A DNA stretch of 64,000 nt. It comes from Microdochium bolleyi. Its lineage: Eukaryota; Ascomycota; Sordariomycetes; Xylariales; Microdochiaceae. The translations under genes and the position numbers were made by a program. The notes below the pieces were generated by a model. That model was given only the letters and a program-made list of their open reading frames with translations, was not told the origin of the DNA and did no database searches. Below are positions 22,792 to 34,771 of the stretch, in pieces (position 1 is the stretch's first letter; the number at the start of each line of letters is the position of its first letter). The stretch covers positions 2,728,001 through 2,792,000 of the forward strand of contig KQ964248.1 of assembly GCA_001566295.1 (NCBI GenBank). Reading direction: 5' to 3'.

Positions 22792-25700
22792 GGCTAAGCT
22801 TGTCGTCGTTGACACGAGTTCGAGGCCTCAAATGGCAATTGGCTTCTATCGTGTCCGACGACGATATGAAAGACTGTGACGTCGAAGCCCACGCTTTGAC
22901 ACAGGGCCCTGGTTGTGGAAGGCAGATGCCCAATTGCCCAATTGCCTGAAGCAGGGTGGAAGTCGGAAGTGGATGTCCTGGTTGTTTGTTTATTTTGATG
23001 GGTTTGCTTCGAATGCTCAAGGGCGGCAAGCTCGAGGCTTGATATGGTTGATATGGACAGGATGAGAGCTCTTGGGCAGCGGAGGGAGGAGTAAAAGTGG
23101 CGAAACACCGGCCTGGGGAGGGGGCCGAGAAGGTCTTATTGCTGCGCCCTGGGGAGGTGACAATGGCCGTGCGGGATGGCGTGGACGCGTGGGAAGGGAC
23201 CCTCCTTGTGGAGAGCGAGGGATGCTGGGCAGGCAGGTCACAGCTGAGGCAGGTTGCACGTCCGACTTGGCAGACCAGGTGGGCGAAGCGGGCGGGAGAG
23301 ACAGTGGGCGGAGGAGCTGCAGATGTGAGTGTACGGCGGGCGGCGGCAGCGAGGAGCGAGGTGGTGATCAGTTATGAGACGGGACGAGGGGACGAGGAAG
23401 TGGCCGTGACACGCTGGGAGCCCAGAAAAGCACGGCAGATCGCGGTGCAGGCGACATGCAGCAGAGCGGAGCGGGCTTCGGACGCGAGTGCGCGTCTGTC
23501 CGAACCTTTGACCTGTGCAAGGCCTACCACTGGTAACGCGTCTGCGGCAGCAGAGGAAATTCGGACAGCACAGATTGAGGCGAGACAATGCTGCATATCC
23601 GCTGTCCCGATGAGGACAAGCCGGGCGCCAAAGGTTGCAGCTGCAGCGCGGGCACTGGCGCAAGGGGGAAGAGGCCACCTCGAACGAGTTTGACTCGTGC
23701 CTCTCGCCTCAGAGCTCTCCAGCGGCCCATGCAAGCACTCTCTCTCCATCAATCAAAGCCATTGTCCCTCCAGAGTTTGTGCTCACTCGGCCCGCAAGAT
23801 GAGGTCAACCAATGCACCATCCACTGCACTAGCCCAGCAATAAGCAGTCCGCATTGCAGCCGGAGATTGCGCCAGAGCTGCAACCACTCCTGGAGGACGA
23901 CACAATATGCACCTCGGACAGCCCTGTCGGGCCAATCGTCGCGTCAGGGAGCCCTCTCGAGCCTGGCCAAGCCGGCGCCGCCCTCGCCCTGGCTCCCACC
24001 ACAGTTGGCCCCTGGCCCATGTCGGCGCGCTCCCACTGGCCCGCCTGCCCGCCTGCCTTGTTTCCACGCGTAAAGCACTCGAGCTGCGACCTCATCCCGC
24101 GTTCATAAAGCATCGTCGCCCTTCCCCTCTTGTCTCCACCCAGACACGCTCGAGTATGGCGCCGGCTGGGTCTGTCGTCGTCCAGCGCCTGGAATCAGAG
24201 AAACTGCGCAACCCGGTATATGATGGCGCTGAGCCTCATGATCCGACGTTTCGACTCAGCTCCTGGGCCAGCCCATTGACGAACATCAACCTATCGATGT
24301 CTGCTCTTGGGTCCCGGAGACCGCAGACTACGCCATCCATTCTGCAAACAAGGCGCAGTCCTACCTATAATGTGGCCTGCCTCGTCTGATAACCCGATCA
24401 AGCACCTGGGAATGCTCCACCCTGAGCCCTAGCCAGGACGAGACCAGTACTTACTTCCTCGTAGTATTGGTCGACAGCTCCTCATGGCCAGCCCTTCGAC
24501 TGTCACCCTCATCCGCCAAGGTAATTGCTGGCTCCACGGAGTCCATTATCTTCCGCCCTTGACGGCCAATGTCTTCTCGGAGAACAATGGGAATTCCGCT
24601 GGGTACACCATCACAAGCTATCGTATGCACCGAGCTACTCACTTCCCAGGGGAGACCCATCTTTCTAGCATTGGCATCATCGAGGCGATCCGACCTCACC
24701 ATCTTGACGGTCACTTGTCGCAGGGCCGTCCTCATTGACCAATAGTAGGTGACATGACAACTGGCTCGGCCTTAAGAGCTGGCCATGATAGGCGTCCACG
24801 GCTTCTTCTGATTCGTTAGATGCATGGTCTCTACGGAAGTAGCCCAACCAATTCGTCCCGGAGAGCTCCGCGGGGCCCCGTTGTCGGTCTCCAACATGGG
24901 CCGGAGGTGACCCGAAAGCACGACCGGGCACCAGCCATGACGCGAGGCTCGTGAAGATGCCGTGTCATCGAGTGGCAACTCGGGATACCCTGCCCTGGAT
25001 GACCATGTGATATGAAGAATGCTCTTGCTCTTGAGGCGTTGGTACCAGGGGTCGGCTCAGCCCTTAAGGATGATATTCCACATGACACTCGCCTCTATCC
25101 GGCTAGGTGTACCCAATCATAGGCATTAGCCAGCTTCAGTGCTGTGCTGTCGGCACTAGCTGGAGCGGTAGAGGACCTGTTGCTCGAGTATCTCTGCCCA
25201 CGTCTGTCTTCTCGTGTCAAGATTCCACCAGGACGATGTCAAGCTCTGAAAGAGCAGTCAGCAGGAGTGATACGAGGCCCATGTCAGACAAACCCAACAA
25301 AGCCGACTGTGAGATGTCCGCAAGCAACTCCCGCTGAAAACTTTGTCGCCGCAACCCGGACTTGCTGCCGACAAGCTTTCTTTCAGAGTCATCTTCCGCG
25401 GCTTTTTCAGCGGTCCGGAGTAGCACATGCAGTGATTGTGAAGAGCAATACTCTCAAGAGACTAGCCAATACAGTAGACAGAGAGTGGTTCGAGTCCGGG
25501 AGGGGGGCGGTGGGTGTGTGTTGGGGATCAGGAGTGCGAGCAACTATCAAGAGCGGGTAGTGATGGTTCTTTTATCATGAACGGCACCCTATCTGCTAAA
25601 TCCTTACGATGGATGACTACTGCCTTACTCCTGGTGCATGCGGCCATTGTGCCAGAGTTGTTCCAGAACGTCTTCAGAGGGCTGAGACATGCGTCGCGCG

Positions 25701-26553
25701 CCGACCCTCCTCCAGAGTGGCGATGACCGCATCCGGCTGGCCAGCTCTCGGGAGCCGCACCGATGTCAACCCACCCGGTCCCGTGTCGGCGGTGCAGCAT
25801 CTCCGCATGAATGACTCTGTAATGAGCTATTGTAGATGCCATCGGCATAATAGGTCTATCAGCCAGCCATGCCGGCTTCTTATCCTGCGAGGTGCAGCTG
25901 GCGAAGCGGGAGCGTGGAGCTCGGTGGTCCTGCATGTTGCTGCTGTTGCGTGGCCATCCGTTGGAATGTGCCCCCGCCATCGCCGGACATCTCAAAAACA
26001 CCACCGCCGCCGCCACCACCACGCCCGACCTCACCCTTTGTCCGCATCAAGCATCTTCTAAGACCATGCCGGATGCCATGGCCGGGCTGTGTCGGCCCAT
26101 GGCCGGCCTTGCGGCATGCTGTCACAGCCAGCCCGTCTCCTTCCACATAGCTTCACCTCGTGCAAGTGCGGTATGCAGCGTTGCGACAAACGGGTCAGAT
26201 GGCAGGCATGTTTACGCTGATCGCACCTTCCTGCCTTCTGCATTTCAAGACAGCCGCAGTCGAGTGGTGCTCAAACATGTCGCAACTCTCTTCCAAGATT
26301 GTCTTTGACAGGTCTCGCTTTTCCCTTCTGCTTCCTCCCTGTTCTTCAGCACAGCTCTTCGTTGACCACGTTCTTGTGAATCTTGCCGCCGTTCGCCTAT
26401 CCTCCCTCCTTCAACACGACTGCTTCGACTCTCCCTCACCATATTCGCGACATTGCGAGTTCCTCTCCGGCGACCGGTGCCTTGTAGCTCTTTCTGATTG
26501 TCAGCCGTCCAGCACTCGTCGCAGCTCGTGCCATCCTGCAACAACTCGGCATC
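22792..26553. other. 3.8 kb region without a supported gene
   Basis: This divergent spacer is the longest gap in the window. GC-rich open frames around 23070-24390 and 25600-26300 on both strands have arbitrary composition, no domain, and no matching splice structure. A B-box-like GGTTCGAGTCC at 25487-25497 lacks a tRNA fold. The region could hold long leaders, a non-coding transcript or decayed sequence; none can be shown from sequence. Confidence 0.4.
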
Positions 26554-28410
26554 ATGGGCTCGGAGAAGCTGGACAAATCGTCCTCCACCTCAGGCTCAGA
26601 CCACGCTCAGAAGCTTCACGAGTCCCTTGAACAGTACGAGAAGGAGCAGCAGCCTCCCAAACGTCCGAAGCTGGTCCTCGCCGCCGTCATCAGCCTCTTC
26701 TGCGCCTCGGCCTTTGGTATTATCCTCGCCGGCGTGACACTTGCCCGCCCTGTCGACATCACCGCCGCCTGTATCGCCCGAGACTTGATACTATTCGCCT
26801 CGGTCATTTCGTGGTTCTATATCGGCTTGCACATCCGGGCAGCGAGACGAGATGTATACCGACTGCACCCAGGGCCACCGCAGTTGCACGGCGAGTATCT
26901 GCATGCCACAGCTCTTCTGGTGGCGAGGCTCGCCATTTGTATATGGGTCGCTGCGCTGATAGCCGTGTCCGCTATGGTTGCAATGGCAGCGCCTGCGCGA
27001 GGCATGGAAGGCGCGATGCCCTACCTAAGCCTCATGATCTGCATAGGAGCTCTGTAAGTGTCGTTCTGTGATCTTCCGTAACGCGTCTTGGCTCAGCGTC
27101 TAACAATCTTAAACAGCCCAGCATTCATCGTGATAGCAGCGACCATCGAAACAACCACAGTGCCCTTTGCAACTGCTTGCGTCTCCAAGCCTTCTCTACT
27201 CACATGCAGAGTCAGCGACTTTGCGGATGACTTGGTTGCCGACGAGAGCGTCTCCAGGCGAGCCTCGCTCGCTCGCGCGCGGAGTGGCGGCCTGACACCC
27301 ACGACTATGATGAACACTTTGGGCTTCAGGACTGGTGTCGTAACTCCAGCAGCGAAGCCGACAGTCACGGCCAAGGTTTCCTCCGAGCCAAGGAACGGTG
27401 TCACTCAAGGTACCGCAACTCCCGAGACACCTTTGGTCACACCTCCTCCAACATACAATCCCGGCGGATGGCGGAACGAGTTCAATCCTGTGAACAACGC
27501 TGCTGCAGAACCAAGCTCTGAAACAGTCACGCCTGGGACCGCATCACCTGCGGTGACATCACCCGCAACGGAGACGCCGCCAGAATCTGGTGCTACAACT
27601 CCATCATCCTCCCACTATACTAACTCGGGTCCTCCTTCTTCCTACTTCACCAACACTGGTTTTTCGTCGAACAAACGGCCAAGGATAGGTCCTCGAGGCA
27701 CTTTTAGTCGTCCATCTCTAGTTGGTCGTACCTCGTCTTCGTTCATGGGCAGCGGTTTCGTGAGCCCAATGCCCGCGCCCAGGAGCGACGACATGGCTAG
27801 TAGTGTATCTTTGCCGCCTATGCACGCTCGACCGGCCGGAGCACGTGCATTCACGGGGCCTCCCAGTGCTATGAGGCCACCCACAGGCCGAGCCTATACC
27901 AGTACCTTGGGCATGCCCCAGCCGTCCAAGCTGTCAACGGTGCAATATGCCGAAGACACACACTTGACGATTCCTGCGCTCGAAAGAGTCGCTCAAAGTC
28001 CCACGCGCTCATCGCCATCGTCTAGTCGGAGTCCGCCGCCAAACCGAAGTTATTCAGCCGGGGGCCATGGCACTCCAAGAATAGAGCAAGTGGCCGCAAT
28101 GACGCCGGCCATCGTCGTGGCTCCCACAGGGCCTAGACCATTATCAGGCACGGAAGCTGCTCCACGGGCCCCAAGCCCTCCGAAGCACACCACTTCACCC
28201 ATGACAGCTCCCATGCCTGGTGGTCTTCCGAGTCCTTACTGGGTTCTGCGAAAGGCGCAGAACGCTCAAAGAAGTTCGTCCTCGCTTGCCTCTACAAGCA
28301 GCTCGGCCACTAGCCAGCCTCAGTATACCGCCGCGCCGATCCCGCCAATTAGACCAGTTCCGGCACCATATGTCGAAGATGTGCCAGATGAAGGGGAGCC
28401 CTCACGTTGA
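26554..28410 (+). CDS. Four-TM membrane protein with long Ser/Pro/Thr-rich tail
   Basis: Two exons, 26554-27053 and 27117-28410 (intron 63 bp, phase 2), give 597 residues. The N-terminal 38 residues are charged. Four hydrophobic segments follow at about 39-63, 70-93, 117-146 and 156-176. The intron falls inside the fourth segment. From about residue 180 to the end the chain is low in hydrophobics and rich in Ser, Pro and Thr, with Pro-Pro-rich blocks such as SRSPPPNRSYS and a C-terminal acidic end. It ends EGEPSR. No enzymatic motif is seen. The layout suggests a fungal plasma-membrane or endomembrane protein with a cytosolic, probably phosphorylated, tail. I do not recognise the family. Confidence 0.85.
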
Positions 28411-29144
28411 TGTCGCCGAGGGGGTACCTTGCTGCCGTGTCTTCCCGTACAGCAATTGTATGCATTGTCCAAGCAGCGTTGCGTTCACGTCTCCGGCACC
28501 CAAGCTATGTAACTCAATAATATCCAACAACAAGATCCCAGGTCGCCTTGCAAAACCTTTCAGCGTGCTTTCAACAGCTTTTAACCCACAGCGCAGTCCA
28601 ATCGTATGAGTCATATTATGATTGAAACACATGGAGCGTACGTGCCAGCTCCTGTAGCAAAATGATGACTATTGCACTTGTGGGAAGCTCGCTATGTTTG
28701 CGTGCATTTGGTTCGGCGGAGAGTACGTTATACAAGTATGAGCTACGCTATGCAAAACCATCCCCGGTTCTGAGGCCACAAGCCAAGCCACGCACGGCGT
28801 ACAGAGCCGCACAGAATGTGAGATGTTTCCTAAGAGAATATGCCTGAAAAAAGCAGAAGATGCAAAAGGCACCGATACTCCAAAGCTTGACCTCATCGCC
28901 GTCGTTTTCCCCCCTTTCGTCGTGAGAAAAAAGTCGCTATTCTTCGTTTATGACATGTTTTGAAGTAAGCAAAGAGCGCATGTGTTCATACAAGCTACAG
29001 TGTAGTAGCAGGTTCGTACGCTGTGATATTGTGTTCATATTCATTGAGTCGTCAGTTGATGTTGATTGGCGTCCTGTTGAGCATAGGTGTGCTAGTATGT
29101 CAAGGCATGAAGACATCGCCGAGCTTGACTGAGATTCGCGAAGT
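28411..29144. other. Convergent 3' flanks
   Basis: This 734 bp spacer lies between convergent genes. It holds short AT-richer frames without supporting features. Confidence 0.5.
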
Positions 29145-31454
29145 TCAGCGTAACATGTACGAGAGGTCTGGCAAGTTGTCGACGATGGCCTTGAAAATCT
29201 TGAGTTCTTCGTCGGGAACTGGAAGCGCGCAAGATGACAAGCTATCAGCGCGCGCTGTAGCGAGAGGTACTGAAGTTTTTGCAGGCGATAGGATAGCTGC
29301 GGGCTTCTGTATCGACAACGGTGGTGATGGCAATGAGGGAGTTGTACTTCGAAGTGGTGTCGATGTCAACGCCGAAGCCGCCTTGTTTGCCATATGCTTG
29401 GTCGGGTAGTCGCTTTCACTTCTTGCTGTAGCCGGCGATTGGCTTTCGAAGAATGAGAAGTCGTCGTTCGCTTCCATGCCCGAAGAGGGCACAGTCGCAT
29501 GTTCGACTGCTTTCTTCGCCAACTGTTCCGATACCGAAGGAGGTGCAGGGGCCACGAATGCGCTGTCCACGTTCACTGGCGTGTGGTTCTCGAGTCCTGG
29601 TGAGGTCACCATATCTCCCCAGTCGTCTTCATCTTCCTCGGCTGCCTTTGTAGCATGTTGGCCGGCTGTCGCAAGCACAAGAGGTTGGACTGGGGTACTT
29701 GTTCTCGAAGAAGCTCGGGCACCTGAACTTGGACGCTTCAGGTCCACGACTGGTGGAGGTGGAGGCGGCGCAAAGGACACGGACGGTTTCGTCGAAGTTG
29801 AACTCCAGCCAAAGGCAGGGAGGGGAGCGTGCGGCGGTATGAATGATGCTGCATCGCTTTGGCTGGTGTGTCTCGAATACCTCCCCGCTGGCTGTGAAGG
29901 AGATTGCGCGGCGCGGCGCGCAACACTTTCACTAGACGATCGCTCATGCTCGAGAGAAGACTTTCTGGCGTAGATGGTGCTTAGGTCAACTGGAGCTGCG
30001 GATGAGTCCCAGTTGAACACGCTTCTTCGCTTGTTTCCGCCTAGCATACTTTTACCCACAAATGAATCCTCCTCCATCCAACGACGGACAATGACAATAG
30101 TATCGTCATGGAGCGTTGTGACGGGCCAAGTCACGCGCGTATAGTTCTCGTCATCGCCCAGGTCGTGCTTGCGCATGGAGCCGAATCGAGAGATTCTGTA
30201 CCACGTCTTCCGCTCCGATATCTCGCCAAAGCTATCCTTGATCACGGCATTCTGGGGGTCAAGGCCATCTGTAGTGGAGATCGGAGGTGGGCTGATCTTC
30301 GCGAATGCTTTCTCGAAGGCTTCCAGGTCGGGTCGAAAGTCCATGGGCCCATGCTTGGCAACTATCTCCGTGATAGCAATAGAGTGTTTCCGATAATGCT
30401 CCTCTGTCAAGGCTGCGGGCATTTCGGTATCATGCTCGAAGGCCTGAGGGTTGAAGATAGACGTGGGTGTCGCTGGGCTCGCAGACGACTCAAAAGAGAC
30501 GACTCCAGGTTGACCAACATCAATGTTGTCCTGATCCTCGTCCACGAGCGGACAAGGCCGAGAGCTAGTGTTGTCGGTACTCAGGGTCAGGGTGCCTGCA
30601 TGATTCGTATTGGGGGCTTCCTCTTCCGGTGATGTCGACCGATTCTGCTCTGGCTCTTCGCTTGCGGATCTTGCAAGGCTGTCGAACATGCCAACAAGCT
30701 CCTGAACCTTCCCAGATGCTGACCTTGACACTGGCTGTACCCGCTGCTTCGCCTCCTCCAGTGGCGTGATGGGCGACTCTCGTCCATCGCCCGCGTGAGT
30801 GCTATCTACTGAGGTGGTCATTGATGGCCTTGGGGACGAAGCGACATCTTGGGTCTCGTCCTGAGCGATCTGCTCAGGGTTCGAAACGGATCCTGTAGGT
30901 GGCTCAATATCGGCTGCCTCAGCAGCTGTCTTGCTTTGAGCAAAGCTTGGATTTTCATACAGAAGCTGCTGTTCATTTGGAGTTCGTGACTTCTGTCCTG
31001 ATTCCGATACATTAGGCGTGGGATCGTCGACCCGAGCTAGGCTCTGAGAGAGCTCTGCAGCCCACGGGTCTGTTGCAGACGGTCTGCGTGATGGCGAGGT
31101 CCTCGAGCGCGGCAGTGGGCTCAGCCTGGGGGAAGGCGCGGCGCTACCCGGCCATACGACAGGACTGGCCTTGCCATTATGGTCGAGCTGTGTGTTCGGG
31201 GTCGGACGTTTTGGTGATGTCTCTCCCCAGGCGCCCCAGTTTGGGGAGGTGGGAGATTCGTCCGGACGGTCAGTGCCCGGCTCGGCCCAGTCGCCAAAGC
31301 CGCCTGCGTCGTCGCCCCATGGTGATGCGCCTGGAGAGGTGGCAGCAAAAAAGGCTCTTGGTGGTGGGCTGAGCAAGGCGCTGGGAGGCTCAGCAGGTGC
31401 GAGAGTCGGCTTCGAGCTCGGTTCGGCCCATGGGGAGCCCCAGGGATCGTCCAT
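29145..31454 (-). CDS. Large disordered protein with Trp motifs and a conserved core
   Basis: A single exon of 769 residues starts MDDPWGSPWAEP. The first 80 residues carry repeated acidic Trp motifs (DPWG, SPWGDD, GFGDWAEP, NWGAWGE), and another (EDDWGDMV) sits near 610. Most of the chain is Ser/Pro/Glu-rich and looks disordered. One ordered-looking block spans about 345-465 and includes ERKTWYRISRFGSMRKHDLG and VRRWMEEDSFVG. I remember similar proteins in Aspergillus and Sordariomycetes databases under the wrong name glucan 1,4-alpha-glucosidase; no glycosidase motif is visible here. FGDW and WGDM fit the AP-1/GGA gamma-ear ligand pattern, so a trafficking adaptor role is possible (inference). 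The gene is divergent from CFD1 with a 634 bp shared promoter. Confidence 0.85.
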   Translation of the reverse strand: MDDPWGSPWAEPSSKPTLAPAEPPSALLSPPPRAFFAATSPGASPWGDDAGGFGDWAEPGTDRPDESPTSPNWGAWGETSPKRPTPNTQLDHNGKASPVVWPGSAAPSPRLSPLPRSRTSPSRRPSATDPWAAELSQSLARVDDPTPNVSESGQKSRTPNEQQLLYENPSFAQSKTAAEAADIEPPTGSVSNPEQIAQDETQDVASSPRPSMTTSVDSTHAGDGRESPITPLEEAKQRVQPVSRSASGKVQELVGMFDSLARSASEEPEQNRSTSPEEEAPNTNHAGTLTLSTDNTSSRPCPLVDEDQDNIDVGQPGVVSFESSASPATPTSIFNPQAFEHDTEMPAALTEEHYRKHSIAITEIVAKHGPMDFRPDLEAFEKAFAKISPPPISTTDGLDPQNAVIKDSFGEISERKTWYRISRFGSMRKHDLGDDENYTRVTWPVTTLHDDTIVIVRRWMEEDSFVGKSMLGGNKRRSVFNWDSSAAPVDLSTIYARKSSLEHERSSSESVARRAAQSPSQPAGRYSRHTSQSDAASFIPPHAPLPAFGWSSTSTKPSVSFAPPPPPPVVDLKRPSSGARASSRTSTPVQPLVLATAGQHATKAAEEDEDDWGDMVTSPGLENHTPVNVDSAFVAPAPPSVSEQLAKKAVEHATVPSSGMEANDDFSFFESQSPATARSESDYPTKHMANKAASALTSTPLRSTTPSLPSPPLSIQKPAAILSPAKTSVPLATARADSLSSCALPVPDEELKIFKAIVDNLPDLSYMLR

Positions 31455-32088
31455 GCCGATAGAACAAGTCGTTCATGATGTGGAGGTTTCGTAACATCGA
31501 GATTCGCGGGTACTCACCCGCCGTAGCGGTTGACAGTGCCCGGCGAGGTAAGACTATAAACAAAGTAGGGGGCAAGGGACAGCTGTGGAGGTCATGGCTG
31601 GTTCGAGATGGTGGCAAGCAATTGTCGACGGGTCGCGAGGTGTTCGGAAATTGACGCTGTGCCCAGAAGCGTGGATATGGTGTGGCAGAGCAATGCTGTC
31701 GTTGTCGTCGTGTGATCTGTTCCTTTGACAGTTGCAGTGGATGGTGACGGAGATCGCCAACCAAGCTGGCTTGGTGATACACGGCACGTCTGGAGCTCCT
31801 GGGCCGCAGGGGTCTGACGCGCTGCGGGCCCACTCTTCCATCACCCGCCGGCCGTTCCTGCCCTCCAGGGCTGCCTGCCTCGTGCTGATTAATGAGCGAC
31901 GCCGGCCGCCTCCGATGCAGGACGACGGCCTTTGGTGGGGCAGCGTATTGTCAACTCCGGATGCCGCCTGCATTTGTCAGGCAGGTCAATGTCCAGCTTC
32001 AACGTCCAAGTCATTCGTCTTCCTTTCGCCTGGTCCGCCTGGATTTCTTCTACAGGGCCTCCAGTGTTCCCGATAGCAGCTGCCCGTC
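31455..32088. other. Divergent promoter region with CFD1
   Basis: This 634 bp region separates two divergent start codons, so it should contain both promoters. No other gene is seen. Confidence 0.5.
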
Positions 32089-33030
32089 ATGTCGCTGCAC
32101 AAGATCAAGCATATCGTCCTCGTGCTGTCCGGCAAAGGCGGCGTCGGCAAGTCTTCCGTCACCACCCAGCTGGCCCTTTCTCTGTCTCTTGCCGGCCACT
32201 CCGTGGGTGTGCTCGATGTCGATTTGACCGGCCCCTCGATACCGCGCATGTTCAACATCGAGAACGCAAAAGTCACCTCGGCTCCTGGTGGTTGGCTTCC
32301 CGTTCCAGTACATCCCGCCAACCCTGAGGCCGGCATCGGCTCGCTACGCTGTATGAGCTTAGGCTTTCTGCTCCAGGGTCGAGGCGATGCCGTTGTCTGG
32401 CGAGGTCCCAAGAAGACAGCCATGATCCGCCAGTTTCTCTCGGATGTGCTCTGGGACGAGCTCGACTACCTGCTCATCGACACACCCCCTGGCACCTCTG
32501 ACGAGCACATCTCGCTCGCTGAGACTCTTCTCAAGGACGCCCTACCAGGCCAGGTCGCGGGGGCCGTCGTCGTCACCACGCCGCAAGCTGTTGCCACTTC
32601 CGATGTCCGCAAAGAGCTCAACTTCTGCAAGAAGACAGGCATTTCTGTCATCGGAGTTGTCGAGAACATGGCCGGCTTTGTCTGCCCCAACTGTGCGGAA
32701 TGCACAAACATCTTCGGCAAGGGCGGTGGCCAAGTCATGGCTGGCGATTTCGGCGTGCCCTTCCTCGGCGGTATCCCTATCGATCCCCAGTTCGTCATGC
32801 TGATAGAGACGGGGAAGCGCCCCGTGTATCCGCAGGGCACCACAGTCAACGGGCAAGACTTCTCGGCTGTGCAATCATCGGTGGTGCCCCAACTTGTTGA
32901 CGCTCCTATGGCCTCAGGGTCTGCCGAAGAAATTAAGGATGCAAGTCTTCTTGCCGAAAAATACAGGAGCTGCTCTTTGGAGCCAATCTTCAGGAAGCTC
33001 ACCCAGGATATCACCAAATCTATCGGTTGA
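32089..33030 (+). CDS. CFD1: Cytosolic Fe-S cluster assembly factor Cfd1 (NUBP2)
   Basis: Cfd1 pairs with Nbp35 as the P-loop scaffold that builds [4Fe-4S] clusters for cytosolic and nuclear proteins. A single exon of 313 residues encodes a Mrp/NBP35-family ATPase. The deviant Walker A GKGGVGKSS is at about 16-23. VLDVDLTGPSIPRMF and LLIDTPPGTSDEH mark the nucleotide site. The bridging cluster cysteines lie in FVCPNCAEC (C199, C202, C205). It lacks the N-terminal four-cysteine extension of Nbp35, which separates it from that paralog. The ATG follows directly after the divergent spacer and the length equals the yeast and human proteins. Nothing is unusual. Confidence 0.96.
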   Translation: MSLHKIKHIVLVLSGKGGVGKSSVTTQLALSLSLAGHSVGVLDVDLTGPSIPRMFNIENAKVTSAPGGWLPVPVHPANPEAGIGSLRCMSLGFLLQGRGDAVVWRGPKKTAMIRQFLSDVLWDELDYLLIDTPPGTSDEHISLAETLLKDALPGQVAGAVVVTTPQAVATSDVRKELNFCKKTGISVIGVVENMAGFVCPNCAECTNIFGKGGGQVMAGDFGVPFLGGIPIDPQFVMLIETGKRPVYPQGTTVNGQDFSAVQSSVVPQLVDAPMASGSAEEIKDASLLAEKYRSCSLEPIFRKLTQDITKSIG

Positions 33031-34771
33031 GAGTTGAGCTCACATAGCTATAGCTCTTCCGACCGCCCTATGCCGACCTACAACCCCCTGTGAGCGACTG
33101 ACCAGGCTTTGGGTTTGAGGTGAGCCATGATCGTTCCGCCACTCCGTCGCAAGCTTCATCTTGGTCACAAGTCGTCCAATGCAACGCGATCGACGTCACA
33201 GCCTCAAAGTCAAGCTCGTCTCACTCGGGCCGCAATTGAATCTCCACCAGGTGATAAACCCTACGGAGTACAAGCCCCCGACCCGCAGATTTGAGGTTAC
33301 GCGTGGCCAGGAGGGACCTCGGAAACGACCTGGCCATGGTATCCGATGATGGTCCATGCTAGATTGCTTGCGCGGCCACGGCCGTCTCCTTGGGCAGCAC
33401 TTGCAGTAGGTTACAATTGAGACCGTTCTGGCCAGAGCTCGGTGTGGTGGCAGTGCAACAGGGAGTTGCCCAAATTATTGCGCCGCTTACAAGTTGGAGA
33501 GAGTTCATGGTTACTGCAACGCCAAATGGTGACTTTGCAGATGCGCGCTTTTTTGTTCCTCCTTTCCGCCTGCACGTCAGGCAGGTAGTCCACCGGCCAT
33601 AGACAAGTAGTATGGAACAACACAGCCAGTTGGGAGATGCATCACATCAGCACTTCGTGGGGCGTGGACGGCACGCAGATTGACAACATGCCGATCGGCG
33701 GGAATATGTATCAACTCGTCCTTGGCGACACGGCTTGGACGCACCACCACTCGCCGGCCCGACCGTGGGACGGAACCTGGCGAGCCTGGAATGCCTGCCT
33801 GCCAGGATGGAGAAAAAAATATTTCTGGGCTGCATGGACAGGGCCCCACCAGTTTCGTCACAGTCGTGCCCATGAGCCGCGAGCGCCCTAAGCTAGCTCC
33901 AGCCTACCCCACCACCGCTGCCCGACATCACCACAAAAATCCAGCACACGAGCAACAAACATTGACCTCGCCAACCCCGTCACACCCAGCAACAAGGCAC
34001 ACGACACCTGCTTGCTGCCGTATCCGTCTGTCATCATCTCTGCCCTGGCCCGCTCTTCTCCGCAAAGCACAATCCCGTCTTCCCACCAATGCGCAACCTG
34101 CCTTCGTGATCCGCGATCGACGCTTGCTTCCCGTGCTGCTCAAGGCTTCCTATGAGCCCGCCAGAACTTCGTCGCTTCCTCTCCAAGCCCGCAAAGTACG
34201 TCCGCTTCCCCCATCCTGCGTTCTGCGAGAACGCCCGTCGACTTGGTTACAGGACGCTGACATTGACACCTGCCACAGGCCCAGATAGCACTTGCCAAGT
34301 CACCTTCAAATCGATTCTCACCGCTGCCGGACCCCGTCCCCTAACCTCCATTTCCAAACACTCTCCCACTGCAGATTACCTCGTCTGCTAGGTCCGATAC
34401 TCTGCCATAGGTATCGGTGTCTGCCAGATCGAGGCGACAGAAAAACTGCCACAATTCCTCCGCTAAAGGACTTCTTTCTCCCCATCAACTCCCGACCACC
34501 TTAACGTCCCTCGCAAGGGCTTACAGCTTTTCGATCCCCTCCCTGCTGGTTTCACCAGCAATCCCCAGCCCCAACACGCCTGTGGGCCTACTCACTCTAG
34601 ACGAACGCCGCAAAGTTCGTTTAGGTGCCAGTCAGTGCTCCACGGTAGCCTCGGCCTGTCCTCACGAGCAACGCGAGCCGATACCCTTGTTAGCTGCCTG
34701 CCAGCTCGTCTCGAGACAACTTCAGCTACGACAGTCACACTTCCCGCGTCCAGCGCATCAAGTGAACGGAG
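33031..34771. other. Intergenic region and probable long SPE2 leader
   Basis: About 1.7 kb between CFD1 and SPE2. The right part (about 33900-34771) is C/T-rich and probably the SPE2 promoter and leader. It holds an upstream hexacodon ORF at 34089-34109 and a 79-codon upstream ORF at 34152-34391. A donor GTACGT near 34196 and an acceptor TTACAG near 34250 could be a leader intron. Confidence 0.4.
34089..34109 (+). other. Hexapeptide upstream ORF in the SPE2 leader (candidate)
   Basis: ATG CGC AAC CTG CCT TCG TGA encodes a six-residue peptide about 660 bp upstream of the SPE2 ATG. Vertebrate AdoMetDC mRNA carries a regulatory six-codon upstream ORF, but the peptide differs. It is only relevant if the transcript starts upstream of 34089. 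Confidence 0.25.

Noticed and set aside
23097..23693. 198-codon open frame in the 3.8 kb gap
   Set aside because: Arg/Ala/Gly-rich with no domain or splice partner, and an equally long frame lies on the other strand.
25487..25497. tRNA B-box-like GGTTCGAGTCC
   Set aside because: The flanking bases do not form the T stem and no A box or acceptor stem is found upstream.
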